Positions 49,572 to 56,667 of a stretch of DNA of 64,000 bases are shown here, in pieces (the first letter of the stretch is position 1; each line of letters begins with the position of its first letter). Origin of the DNA: Chitinophaga fulva (GTDB taxonomy: Bacteria; Bacteroidota; Bacteroidia; Chitinophagales; Chitinophagaceae). Under the pieces are notes generated by a model. That model saw only the letters and a list, made by a program, of their open reading frames with translations, was not told where the DNA came from and made no database searches. The position numbers were made by a program, and so were the translations under genes. The stretch lies in the NCBI RefSeq assembly GCF_012927205.1, contig NZ_JABBGC010000002.1:1116001-1180000 (forward strand), written 5' to 3'.

Positions 49572-49620
49572 GAAGCCTACTTTTATTATGTTGATAATCA
49601 ACATAATAAAAGTAGGCTTC
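49572..49620. terminator. 49-bp near-continuous palindrome
   Basis: Arms 49572-49595 and 49597-49620 are 24 bases each and perfectly complementary around a single central A. It begins GAAGCCTAC and ends GTAGGCTTC, followed by CTTCTTTTCT. It is probably a very stable terminator behind the gene ending at 49541, but the length and lack of a loop are unusual. Confidence 0.75.
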
Positions 49621-49647
49621 CTTCTTTTCTAAAAAAATCGAAAAAAA

Positions 49648-49696
49648 TTTGCGTAGCCAAATAACTACACATATATTTGTAGTCAAATAGCTACAC
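49648..49696 (+). promoter_or_regulatory. ArsR-operon promoter with two operators
   Basis: TTTG (49648-49651), a 20-base spacer and TATATTTG (49672-49679) form a textbook Bacteroidota promoter. Two copies of GTAG(C/T)CAAATA(A/G)CTAC, at 49653-49668 and 49679-49694 and 26 bases apart, sit in the spacer and over the transcription start. This is the layout expected for autorepression by the ArsR protein encoded at 49698. Confidence 0.75.
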
Positions 49697-49697
49697 A

Positions 49698-50021
49698 ATG
49701 AATCTAAGAAGAGATGTATTTCAAGCCATAGCAGACCCCACAAGGAGGGCTATACTTGTATTGGTAGCCACGCATGCTATGACGGCCGGCGCGATCGCAG
49801 CAAACTTCGACACCGCCAGGCCAACAGTTTCCAAGCACCTGGCCATACTCACGGAATGTGAGCTCCTGAAACAGGAACAAAACGGCAGGGAAATTTATTA
49901 CCATTTAAACCCTCAGAAAATGAAAGAGATAGCAGACTTCATTGAACCATTTCGTAAAACGTGGGATGACAGATTTAACAAACTGGAAGCCGTCATGAAA
50001 AAATATCAAACCAAAAAATAA
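49698..50021 (+). CDS. ArsR-family (SdpR-like) repressor
   Basis: This is a 107-residue winged-helix protein. [22 protein letters not shown] is the hallmark N-terminus of the ArsR group paired with SRPBCC proteins. The recognition helix is in [15 protein letters not shown]. There are no metal-binding Cys. Two operator-like repeats at its promoter suggest autoregulation. It is the first gene of an ArsR-SRPBCC-DoxX operon (gaps of 6 bases each). Confidence 0.92.
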   Translation: MNLRRDVFQAIADPTRRAILVLVATHAMTAGAIAANFDTARPTVSKHLAILTECELLKQEQNGREIYYHLNPQKMKEIADFIEPFRKTWDDRFNKLEAVMKKYQTKK

Positions 50022-50027
50022 CGACAG

Positions 50028-50495
50028 ATGGAACTGAAAACAAAAGTCCATGCCGAAGAAGGCAAACTGGAACTGATTGTCACACGCGAATTTGACCTAC
50101 CGCTGGAACTGCTTTTCAGAGCATACACAGAGCCTGAAATCGTGGAGGAATGGATGGGCACCAAAGTACTGACACTGGAGAACAAAAAACATGGTAGCTG
50201 GCAATTTGAAACTACCGACCCTACAGGCAACAAACACCTTTTCAGTGGTACTATCCATGACTTTGTCCCCGAAGAAAAAATCATCCGGACGTTTGAAATG
50301 GAGAACACCGGATTCGGCGTGCAACTGGAATTCCTGGAATTTGAAAAACTCACCGACGACACCAGCAAACTCCGGATGCATATCCTCTACAAAACACTGG
50401 AAGAAAGAGCGCAATACCTGAAGATAGGCATGGCCCGCGGTATGGGCCTGGCACACAACCGCCTCGAGAAAATAGCAATCAAATTCAAAAAATAA
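50028..50495 (+). CDS. SRPBCC (AHSA1-like) protein
   Basis: This is a 155-residue AHSA1/START-fold protein: LIVTREFDLPLELLFRAYTEPEIVEEWMG, GSWQFETTDPTGNKH and FSGTIHDFVPEEKIIRTFEME. It ends with a long C-terminal helix. It likely binds a hydrophobic ligand. Genetic coupling to ArsR repressors is widespread, suggesting ligand handling or stress response. Confidence 0.9.
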   Translation: MELKTKVHAEEGKLELIVTREFDLPLELLFRAYTEPEIVEEWMGTKVLTLENKKHGSWQFETTDPTGNKHLFSGTIHDFVPEEKIIRTFEMENTGFGVQLEFLEFEKLTDDTSKLRMHILYKTLEERAQYLKIGMARGMGLAHNRLEKIAIKFKK

Positions 50496-50501
50496 CACAT
50501 C

Positions 50502-50882
50502 ATGTCTAAAAGAAACAAAATCATCTATTGGATCGCCACCCTCTGGCTCTCCTTAGGTATGACCTCAACTGCCATTGTGCAACTGTTACAAATGAAAACT
50601 GAAACTGATTTTATGACCCGTCTGGGCTACCCCGTCTACATGCTGAAAATACTGGGCGTCTGGAAAATATTAGGGGTGATAGCCGTACTGGTACCAAGAT
50701 TCCCCCTGGTGAAAGAATGGGCTTATGCTGGCTTTTTCTTCATGATGTCAGGCGCATTCTGCTCTCATCTCATCGCCGGCGACGCGATGAAAGACATCCT
50801 CCCATCCTTGCTGCTGCTGGTCCTCACAGTGATATCCTGGTACTTCCGTCCGGCAGACAGAAAGATCATGGCTACTGCCTGA
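50502..50882 (+). CDS. DoxX-like membrane protein
   Basis: The 126-residue protein has four transmembrane helices. TRLGYPVYMLKILGVWKILGVIAVL and the preceding region match the DoxX-like (DoxX_2) family. It is the last gene of the ArsR operon. The role is unknown; DoxX proteins are linked to redox or membrane stress. Confidence 0.87.
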   Translation: MSKRNKIIYWIATLWLSLGMTSTAIVQLLQMKTETDFMTRLGYPVYMLKILGVWKILGVIAVLVPRFPLVKEWAYAGFFFMMSGAFCSHLIAGDAMKDILPSLLLLVLTVISWYFRPADRKIMATA

Positions 50883-50937
50883 TTCCAACGTGAATGTTCC
50901 TTTTGAAAACCACAACTGATACATTACTTCCGTCACA

Positions 50938-51582
50938 CTATAGGCCGGCAATCAGAATTAAATCCGTCACCGGGGTACCATCTCCGTTGGAAGAGGATTT
51001 ACGCTGCTCATGGATCACGCTGAAACCGTGTTCACGCAAGACTTCCTGCAGCCACGCTCCCTGGTGAAAATACTGATAGTATTCATCACCGGTACTGGAC
51101 TTCCGCCAGCCTGATTTCGTATAGTCATCCTCCATGGTACTGAGATACAACACGCCTCCAGGCTGCAGCATACTGACTGCGTCCCGGATCAGCTTGACCG
51201 TTGCCTCCTGGGAGAGGTAGGGTAACAGGAAACCGACCATAATGCCGTCATAACGATCAGGCAGCGTAGTCATATCGGCGCAGTCCAGCAGCTGAAAGAT
51301 AGCGCCGGGATTGTTCTTACGGGCGAGGTCCAGCATGGCGGGCGACAGATCAGTGCCCAACAAACGGAAGTCTGGCCGTTGCTGTAACAGGTACCGTGTG
51401 ATGTTTCCCGGACCGCAGGCCAGCTCCAGAATGGCCGCCTGTTCCCGGGTAATATTCCGGCAAAACACGTCCAGGGCATTTTGGTACTCTTGTGTGTCCA
51501 TGAACTTTTCTTCATAGAGGCGGGCATTTTTGCCAAACAGCTCTACTACTGAGGCATTCTTGTCATCCATAGGAAATATCAT
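50938..51582 (-). CDS. Class I SAM-dependent methyltransferase
   Basis: This is a 214-residue Rossmann methyltransferase. Motif I is AAILELACGPGNITRYLL, followed by LLGTDLSPAMLDLARKNNP, IFQLLDCADMTTLP and LQPGGVLYLSTMEDD. The substrate is unknown. The start is ATG 51582 or ATG 51570. It is a single gene converging on the ArsR operon. Confidence 0.88.
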   Translation of the reverse strand: MIFPMDDKNASVVELFGKNARLYEEKFMDTQEYQNALDVFCRNITREQAAILELACGPGNITRYLLQQRPDFRLLGTDLSPAMLDLARKNNPGAIFQLLDCADMTTLPDRYDGIMVGFLLPYLSQEATVKLIRDAVSMLQPGGVLYLSTMEDDYTKSGWRKSSTGDEYYQYFHQGAWLQEVLREHGFSVIHEQRKSSSNGDGTPVTDLILIAGL

Positions 51583-51596
51583 TTGTTATAAAGATA

Positions 51597-51632
51597 AAAA
51601 AAAGCTACCAGCAAATGCTGGTAGCTTTTTTT
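51597..51632. terminator. Bidirectional terminator
   Basis: AAAAAAAGCTACCAGCA pairs with TGCTGGTAGCTTTTTTT. T runs on both strands. On the minus strand it terminates the hydrolase gene ending at 51690. Confidence 0.88.
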
Positions 51633-51689
51633 GCGTATATCCATCCCTGATAACATTTTATTAAAAGACAGGGTAAAAAAAAGGGCCTG

Positions 51690-52745
51690 CTATTGCGGGC
51701 CCAGAAATTTAAAGGGGTTAGTCCTTTTAAAGGACCCGGCCACATTGCCGGCGTATACTTCTCCTTTGGTCAGCGACAATTTCTTGACGCCTCCTTTGGG
51801 CGAAAAATTCACATCGCTGAAATCCACCCAGAAGGTATTTGGCATCAGTGAAGACTCAAAATAATAGATCAGGTTCTTCTGGTCTGACACGGTTCTCCAG
51901 CGGGTGGAAGAAATGTTGGGTTGATCAGGAGTGCTAATACCATACGGTACGGAGCAATTGCGGATCACGCTGAACATGCTGGCGGCGGCCAACCGGTAAT
52001 CCTTTGTTTTAGGAATAGCGGTAGTGTAAAAAGAAGCGCGCACAAAACGGTCAGCGGCCCTGTTGGTACCGGGTAACATGGTGGTACCGCCAATCTCTTT
52101 CCAATACTCGTTCAGCGCTAACTGTTTGTCATATACCGGCGAGTTGGTCATCACCTGGTAAGCGGGATCATGATGGATCACCAGCTTGCCTTCGACATAT
52201 TCAAAGATGGCGTTGTCTCCACTGGGATCAGAAATAGAAAGGTGCAGGGTGGCCAGCCTGGACTGTCCCGGCACGTTGTCGGACACAATGGTAAAACGCT
52301 CTTGCTGTAGCTCATCCACAGCTTCTTTTACGGTAGCGAAATTATCGAGTACATATTGTACCCAGGCGGCAATGCTCAGTCCCGGTTTCTGACGGTCCCA
52401 ATCAGGATACTTCGATTCGGCCAGCCATAGCAGATTGGCCACAAGCCCTTTTTCGTTCATCCCGTCAGTACTGCAGATATTGTAGGCTGCAGCTACCACG
52501 CTACCGTATTTGGATTTCCATTTAACGGTCTGCGCGCCGGTTTCGCCGTTGCGGGCCATGCCCCGCGGGAAAATCCACAGGTCGGTCTGCGTATCTTCTT
52601 TCCAGTCCATGGACCGGGCAGTGATATACAAGCCGTCAAGGCCTTTATAAACGACACGGGTACACGCACGTCCGGGGTAAATAATCGTAATGGCTACGAG
52701 TGATGCAATAATCGTGAGGGCGAGGGTTTTGAAAGTTAACTTCAT
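51690..52745 (-). CDS. Exported linear-amide C-N hydrolase (choloylglycine hydrolase family)
   Basis: The 351-residue Ntn-hydrolase has a signal segment (LALTIIASLVAITIIYPGRA) followed by Cys28 (ACTRVVYKG), which becomes the N-terminal nucleophile. ITARSMDWKEDTQTDLWIFPRG, YNICSTDGMNEKGLVANLLWL and TNSPVYDKQLALNEYW match bile-salt hydrolase / penicillin V acylase relatives. In a free-living organism the substrate may be N-acyl homoserine lactones or fatty acyl amides rather than bile salts. It is monocistronic. Confidence 0.9.
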   Translation of the reverse strand: MKLTFKTLALTIIASLVAITIIYPGRACTRVVYKGLDGLYITARSMDWKEDTQTDLWIFPRGMARNGETGAQTVKWKSKYGSVVAAAYNICSTDGMNEKGLVANLLWLAESKYPDWDRQKPGLSIAAWVQYVLDNFATVKEAVDELQQERFTIVSDNVPGQSRLATLHLSISDPSGDNAIFEYVEGKLVIHHDPAYQVMTNSPVYDKQLALNEYWKEIGGTTMLPGTNRAADRFVRASFYTTAIPKTKDYRLAAASMFSVIRNCSVPYGISTPDQPNISSTRWRTVSDQKNLIYYFESSLMPNTFWVDFSDVNFSPKGGVKKLSLTKGEVYAGNVAGSFKRTNPFKFLGPQ

Positions 52746-52806
52746 AGTGGTTCAAATGTTGGGTTACAAACCACTAATAAACGATTTTTTCGCCACATTG
52801 TTCACT

Positions 52807-53895
52807 TCACGACGTTATCTTTAACTGAAAAGCCTGCTCACCATATATTTTCCCATTCACCTGGATACTGATCAGATGCTTGCCCTTATAGTGTTTGCGG
52901 GTGGTCATATCCTTAAAGACCTGTTTTTTGGAGAACGACAATTCTTCTCCCGGCTGTAACACCACCTCCTTTAGTTTAAATACTTTCTGTGATAGCTCCC
53001 CGGAAGATTTCGGATAGTGGACCACGTAGTCGATCACCAGTTTTTGGGGAGACGACTTTTCGCTTTTCAGCTGGAAAGTGAATGTCAGCGCGTCGCCGAG
53101 GCGGATGGAAGCTGCGCTCAGTTTGAACTGGACCAGCTTTACTTTCACCTGCTTTTCAAAATTAAACACACTCAGGGAATCCTTGTCTCCCTTTTTGATC
53201 AGCGTACGACTGGCATGTTTAACAATCCAGCCGGTATGCGGATGCTGCGTGTCCCACCCTTTCACCAGCTGTAACATGTATGCGCTGTTGTCTTTGGAAA
53301 TATCGTTCAGGTGATTGGCCACGGATTTTCTTACATACAGGGTATCATCTGTTTTGAGCGACTCCAGGATATCCCGCGTCAACGAAGGATCTTTAATGAC
53401 AGCGTCGAGCTTAAAGGACCAGGGCAGCCGGGGGCGGCTCCCTTCAGAGGCCAGTCTTCTCACATGATGATCATTATGCACCGCCCACTGTTTCATCACG
53501 GTGAGTGTGCGCGTAAAATCCGTCTTCAGGAACTCCCTGATGGCAAATTCAGCAGAACCCAGTGTGGTAAAGTATTGCAGCGCCTTCATGGAAAGATCAA
53601 AATGATCTTTGCCGTACAAGGCCACAAAATCAGGCAACACCAATGCGGTATAACCGGTCTTCAGCGAAGGGGCGGCCTTCATTAATACTTCCACTGCTTT
53701 TTTATAATCGTTAGACAGATGTTTTCCCAGCATCAAAGCCGTATGGCGCAAACGGCCATTCAGCTCGCGGGTTTCCAGCGCTTCGGTCACGTCTTTATAA
53801 AAACCGTTGCGGTCAAATTTTTTATCAGCGCCCGCAAAAACATCGGCAAAGTGCCGGTAGAAATCGCGGTTGAACATCTCTTTTAGTGGTTCCAT
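52807..53895 (-). CDS. alkC: AlkC-type DNA alkylation repair glycosylase
   Basis: This is a 362-residue HEAT-like-repeat glycosylase. VRRLASEGSRPRLPW is the AlkC/AlkD-superfamily signature; HLNDISKDNSAYMLQLVKGW and the DDTLYVRKSVAN segment are repeat helices. A C-terminal Ig-like domain (about 260-362) is a known AlkC feature. It probably excises N3-alkylated adenines. ATG 53895 lies one base after the TAG of the upstream gene (TAG-T-ATG), so translation is coupled. Confidence 0.87.
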   Translation of the reverse strand: MEPLKEMFNRDFYRHFADVFAGADKKFDRNGFYKDVTEALETRELNGRLRHTALMLGKHLSNDYKKAVEVLMKAAPSLKTGYTALVLPDFVALYGKDHFDLSMKALQYFTTLGSAEFAIREFLKTDFTRTLTVMKQWAVHNDHHVRRLASEGSRPRLPWSFKLDAVIKDPSLTRDILESLKTDDTLYVRKSVANHLNDISKDNSAYMLQLVKGWDTQHPHTGWIVKHASRTLIKKGDKDSLSVFNFEKQVKVKLVQFKLSAASIRLGDALTFTFQLKSEKSSPQKLVIDYVVHYPKSSGELSQKVFKLKEVVLQPGEELSFSKKQVFKDMTTRKHYKGKHLISIQVNGKIYGEQAFQLKITS

Positions 53896-53896
53896 A

Positions 53897-54799
53897 CTAT
53901 TCAATATTACAAACTACATTGACCGGCCAACTTTGGTTCATATCAGACGTTCCCGCCTTCATGCCGGATACCATATCATAAAAACGTTTGCGGAGTGATT
54001 CCAATCCGCTCACCGTACCACGGATAGCCGTGCCATTCAATCCTTCTATAACGGCCAGCGTACCGACTTTGGTCAGTTGCTGCCGGCAGACGGTCGCATC
54101 ACGGTGCGTCAGGCCAAATTTACTCAGTCCGAAGAAACATTTCTCGTCACCACCAAGGTACTGCCATATCCGTTCAATGCCCGGCTGCATCTTTTTGGTG
54201 GTAGCCTTATCATAAAAAGACAAGATAGTGCGGCCCAGTAGCTCACAGTGATGAAGGTCTTGTTCAGTAGGCATCGCTTCGGCATAGTAAGTGAAGGGGA
54301 CCAGCATATACTCGCAAACACCGCGTTGCTGGTGTATCTCCGCGCAAAGGGCCGCCATATAATGACCGTTGTTCAGTTGAAAAGCCAGCACGTCGTTGGG
54401 TTGAAAATAAAAACGGGTGACCTTGCGGTATTTTTTTTTGGCCCTGATTTTTTGGTTAGGTTGACTGATTTTTTTCCAGTAGCGATCCAGTTCTTTTTGC
54501 CTGGCTTTCCCACCAGGTCCATCAGCGTCCCATGCTTTGATGAAAGCTCCCTTATCTATAACAGACCTGATGAATGCCAGCTTATCTGCATTCATCAGGC
54601 CTATTTCCCACAGGGCAAGCCCGCAAGCAGTTACATATAGTTCCTGGTCCAGTACGTCGGACTGATATTCTTCGTCATCCAGCGGAAAAGTTGCTTCAAT
54701 AGTTGGCAGGTCAGTCCCACTGTCATATAAGTCCATGATGCCTGAATAGACATCATGTGCCGTATCACTGTCAATAATCTTTATGCCATCAATTGCCAT
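53897..54799 (-). CDS. Uncharacterised protein coupled to alkC (possible DUF4259/Imm26-like parts)
   Basis: This is a 300-residue cytosolic protein. The N-terminal DSDTAHDVYSGIMDLY and LALWEIGLMNADKL recall DUF4259-type sequences. The middle part KVTRFYFQPNDVLAFQLNNG, continuing HYMAALCAEI, recalls Imm26-like domains. Both likenesses are weak. The C-terminal third is basic and not recognised. It sits immediately upstream of alkC with a one-base gap, suggesting a repair or stress-linked role. Function not assigned. Confidence 0.6.
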   Translation of the reverse strand: MAIDGIKIIDSDTAHDVYSGIMDLYDSGTDLPTIEATFPLDDEEYQSDVLDQELYVTACGLALWEIGLMNADKLAFIRSVIDKGAFIKAWDADGPGGKARQKELDRYWKKISQPNQKIRAKKKYRKVTRFYFQPNDVLAFQLNNGHYMAALCAEIHQQRGVCEYMLVPFTYYAEAMPTEQDLHHCELLGRTILSFYDKATTKKMQPGIERIWQYLGGDEKCFFGLSKFGLTHRDATVCRQQLTKVGTLAVIEGLNGTAIRGTVSGLESLRKRFYDMVSGMKAGTSDMNQSWPVNVVCNIE

Positions 54800-54838
54800 T
54801 ACAGTACAGGTATTTTTTGCAACGGCAAGTTAAGCAAA

Positions 54839-56245
54839 TTAGATATTGATTGCACCCTGACCGGTAGCAATGAGGTAAGCATCTTTAAGTGCTTCCGCGT
54901 AGGTAGGGTGCGCATAACAGGAACGGATCATCTCTTCAGCGGTCATCTCCTGCTCTATCGCCAGTACAGACTGTGCGATCACGTCTGCCGCGCGCGGCCC
55001 GATGATGTGTACACCAAGTATCTCTCCGTACTTCGGCGACACCAGTACTTTCACAAATCCGTCTGTGTCCATGGACGCACGGGCGCGGGCGCTGGCCATG
55101 TAAGGGAATTTGCCTGCTTTGTATTCCACGTTCTGCGCTTTCAGTTGTTCTTCCGTAGCGCCCACGGCAGCTACTTCCGGCCACGTATACACGACGCCGG
55201 GCACCAGGGCATAATTGATATGCGGATGCATGCCATGTATCGTTTCCGCCGCAAACACACCTTCCTCTTCTGCTTTGTGGGCCAGCATCGGGCCATCGAT
55301 CACATCGCCGATAGCGTAGATATTGGGCACGTTGGTTTGCAGTTTCTCATTGACTTTTATCTTACCGTTTTTCTCTGTCTGAATACCGACAGCAGGTAAG
55401 TTAAGCCCATCGGTGTAGGCTCTTCTGCCTACCGCCACGAGGCAGTAGTCAGCCGTAATCTCTTGTTGCGCGCCCTTTTCATCGAGGAATTTCACGGTGG
55501 CAGTGGCGCCGTTGTTGGCCGCCGACTGCACCTTGCTGCCCAGCAGCAGGTTGATTTTCAGCTGGCGGAGCGACTTTTGCAGCGCTTTGCCCAGCTCCTG
55601 GTCCATGGTAGGTATCAGGTTGTTGGTATATTCTATGATGGTAACGCTGGTGCCTATACGTGCGTATACAGATGCCAGTTCCACTCCTATCACACCACCG
55701 CCTATGATGACCATGGAAGCAGGTTTTTCCGGCAGGGAAAGACTTTCCGTAGAAGTGATGATTCTCTTTTTATCGATAGCCACACCTGGTATAGTAGAGG
55801 GTTTGGAGCCGGTAGCGATGATAAAGTAACGGCTGGTAACCGTTGTTGCCGTATTATCTGCGGCAGTTACTTTCAGATGGGTAGCATCGGTGAAACTGCC
55901 TACGCCGTGATATACCTGTATCTTGTTTTTCTTCATCAGGTATACCAGTCCGGACGTGTTCTGTGACACGACCTCCCCTTTGCGGCGGATAAACTGCCCA
56001 AAGTCCAGACTGATGCCACCGGTGTTAATGCCATGTGCTTTAAACTGTACTTCCGCCTGATGGTAATGCTCCGAGCTGTCCAGCAAAGACTTGGCGGGGA
56101 TACAGCCTACGTTGGTACAGGTGCCGCCAAGGGTGCTATATTTCTCCACGATCGCTACCCGGTACCCCAACTGGGAAGCGCGGATAGCCGCTACATAGCC
56201 GCCTGGGCCGGAACCGATTACAACAACATCATATTGATTTTCCAT
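54839..56245 (-). CDS. lpdA: Dihydrolipoyl dehydrogenase
   Basis: This is a 468-residue FAD disulfide oxidoreductase. VVVIGSGPGGYVAAIRASQLG binds FAD. The redox-active GGTCTNVGCIPAK holds Cys43 and Cys48 (the usual Leu after the first Cys is Thr). MVIIGGGVIGVELASVYARIG binds NAD. The C-terminal CYAHPTYAEALKDAY supplies the catalytic His-Glu pair. It is the E3 subunit of 2-oxoacid dehydrogenase or glycine cleavage complexes. It is monocistronic here, away from E1/E2 genes. Confidence 0.95.
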   Translation of the reverse strand: MENQYDVVVIGSGPGGYVAAIRASQLGYRVAIVEKYSTLGGTCTNVGCIPAKSLLDSSEHYHQAEVQFKAHGINTGGISLDFGQFIRRKGEVVSQNTSGLVYLMKKNKIQVYHGVGSFTDATHLKVTAADNTATTVTSRYFIIATGSKPSTIPGVAIDKKRIITSTESLSLPEKPASMVIIGGGVIGVELASVYARIGTSVTIIEYTNNLIPTMDQELGKALQKSLRQLKINLLLGSKVQSAANNGATATVKFLDEKGAQQEITADYCLVAVGRRAYTDGLNLPAVGIQTEKNGKIKVNEKLQTNVPNIYAIGDVIDGPMLAHKAEEEGVFAAETIHGMHPHINYALVPGVVYTWPEVAAVGATEEQLKAQNVEYKAGKFPYMASARARASMDTDGFVKVLVSPKYGEILGVHIIGPRAADVIAQSVLAIEQEMTAEEMIRSCYAHPTYAEALKDAYLIATGQGAINI

Positions 56246-56286
56246 ATACTTAATATTGATCTGGACAACAATATTACGAATTTATA

Positions 56287-56303
56287 TACCAATCGGTATT
56301 TTT
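56287..56303. repeat. 17-bp repeat, left copy
   Basis: TACCAATCGGTATTTTT. It is identical to 59365-59381, so the pair brackets the GH38-like gene. TACC-AATC-GGTA is a small dyad. Confidence 0.7.
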
Positions 56304-56347
56304 TATTTTATACGGTCGGCATTTCATTGTTTTTCACGATAATGGTC

Positions 56348-56383
56348 ATTCAAATATGTATATATGTACATACATATTTGAAT
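56348..56383. promoter_or_regulatory. Dyad with 13-bp arms
   Basis: ATTCAAATATGTA / TACATATTTGAAT around TATATGTACA. A related dyad follows at 56511-56534. It is a candidate operator in the lpdA / GH38-like divergent gap. Confidence 0.5.
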
Positions 56384-56510
56384 AATTTTAATAACCCGGG
56401 ATAGTTTTACCCGGCTTTCCATTTCGCGCCATAAACCAATGCTATTAAGGATTACAAATACCTAAAACATCCCAACCCGGTTACTCCGCCAGAAAAAATC
56501 TTGCAAATAT

Positions 56511-56534
56511 GTTTATATGTATATACATTTAAAC
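56511..56534. promoter_or_regulatory. Second TGTATATACA dyad
   Basis: A near-perfect 24-bp palindrome runs from GTTTAT to TTAAAC around ATGTATATACAT. It is preceded by CAAATATG, as in the dyad at 56348. The core TGTATATACA resembles GntR-type operators (inference). No gene is seen in the rest of the 56246-56667 gap. Confidence 0.5.
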
Positions 56535-56667
56535 GATGAACTTTCTGACTGGCCACGTTATAAACTAAAGATCCGGATATAAACAGCTGAACAATGGACC
56601 AACGTGTTGCAAAATCGGCGTACCCTTCCTATCAGAAACAGATCATCATGTACCAAAATTATGTATC

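Noticed and set aside
51690-52745. Calling the hydrolase a bile-salt hydrolase
   Set aside because: The family also includes acylases and lactone hydrolases; the flanks give no bile-related context.
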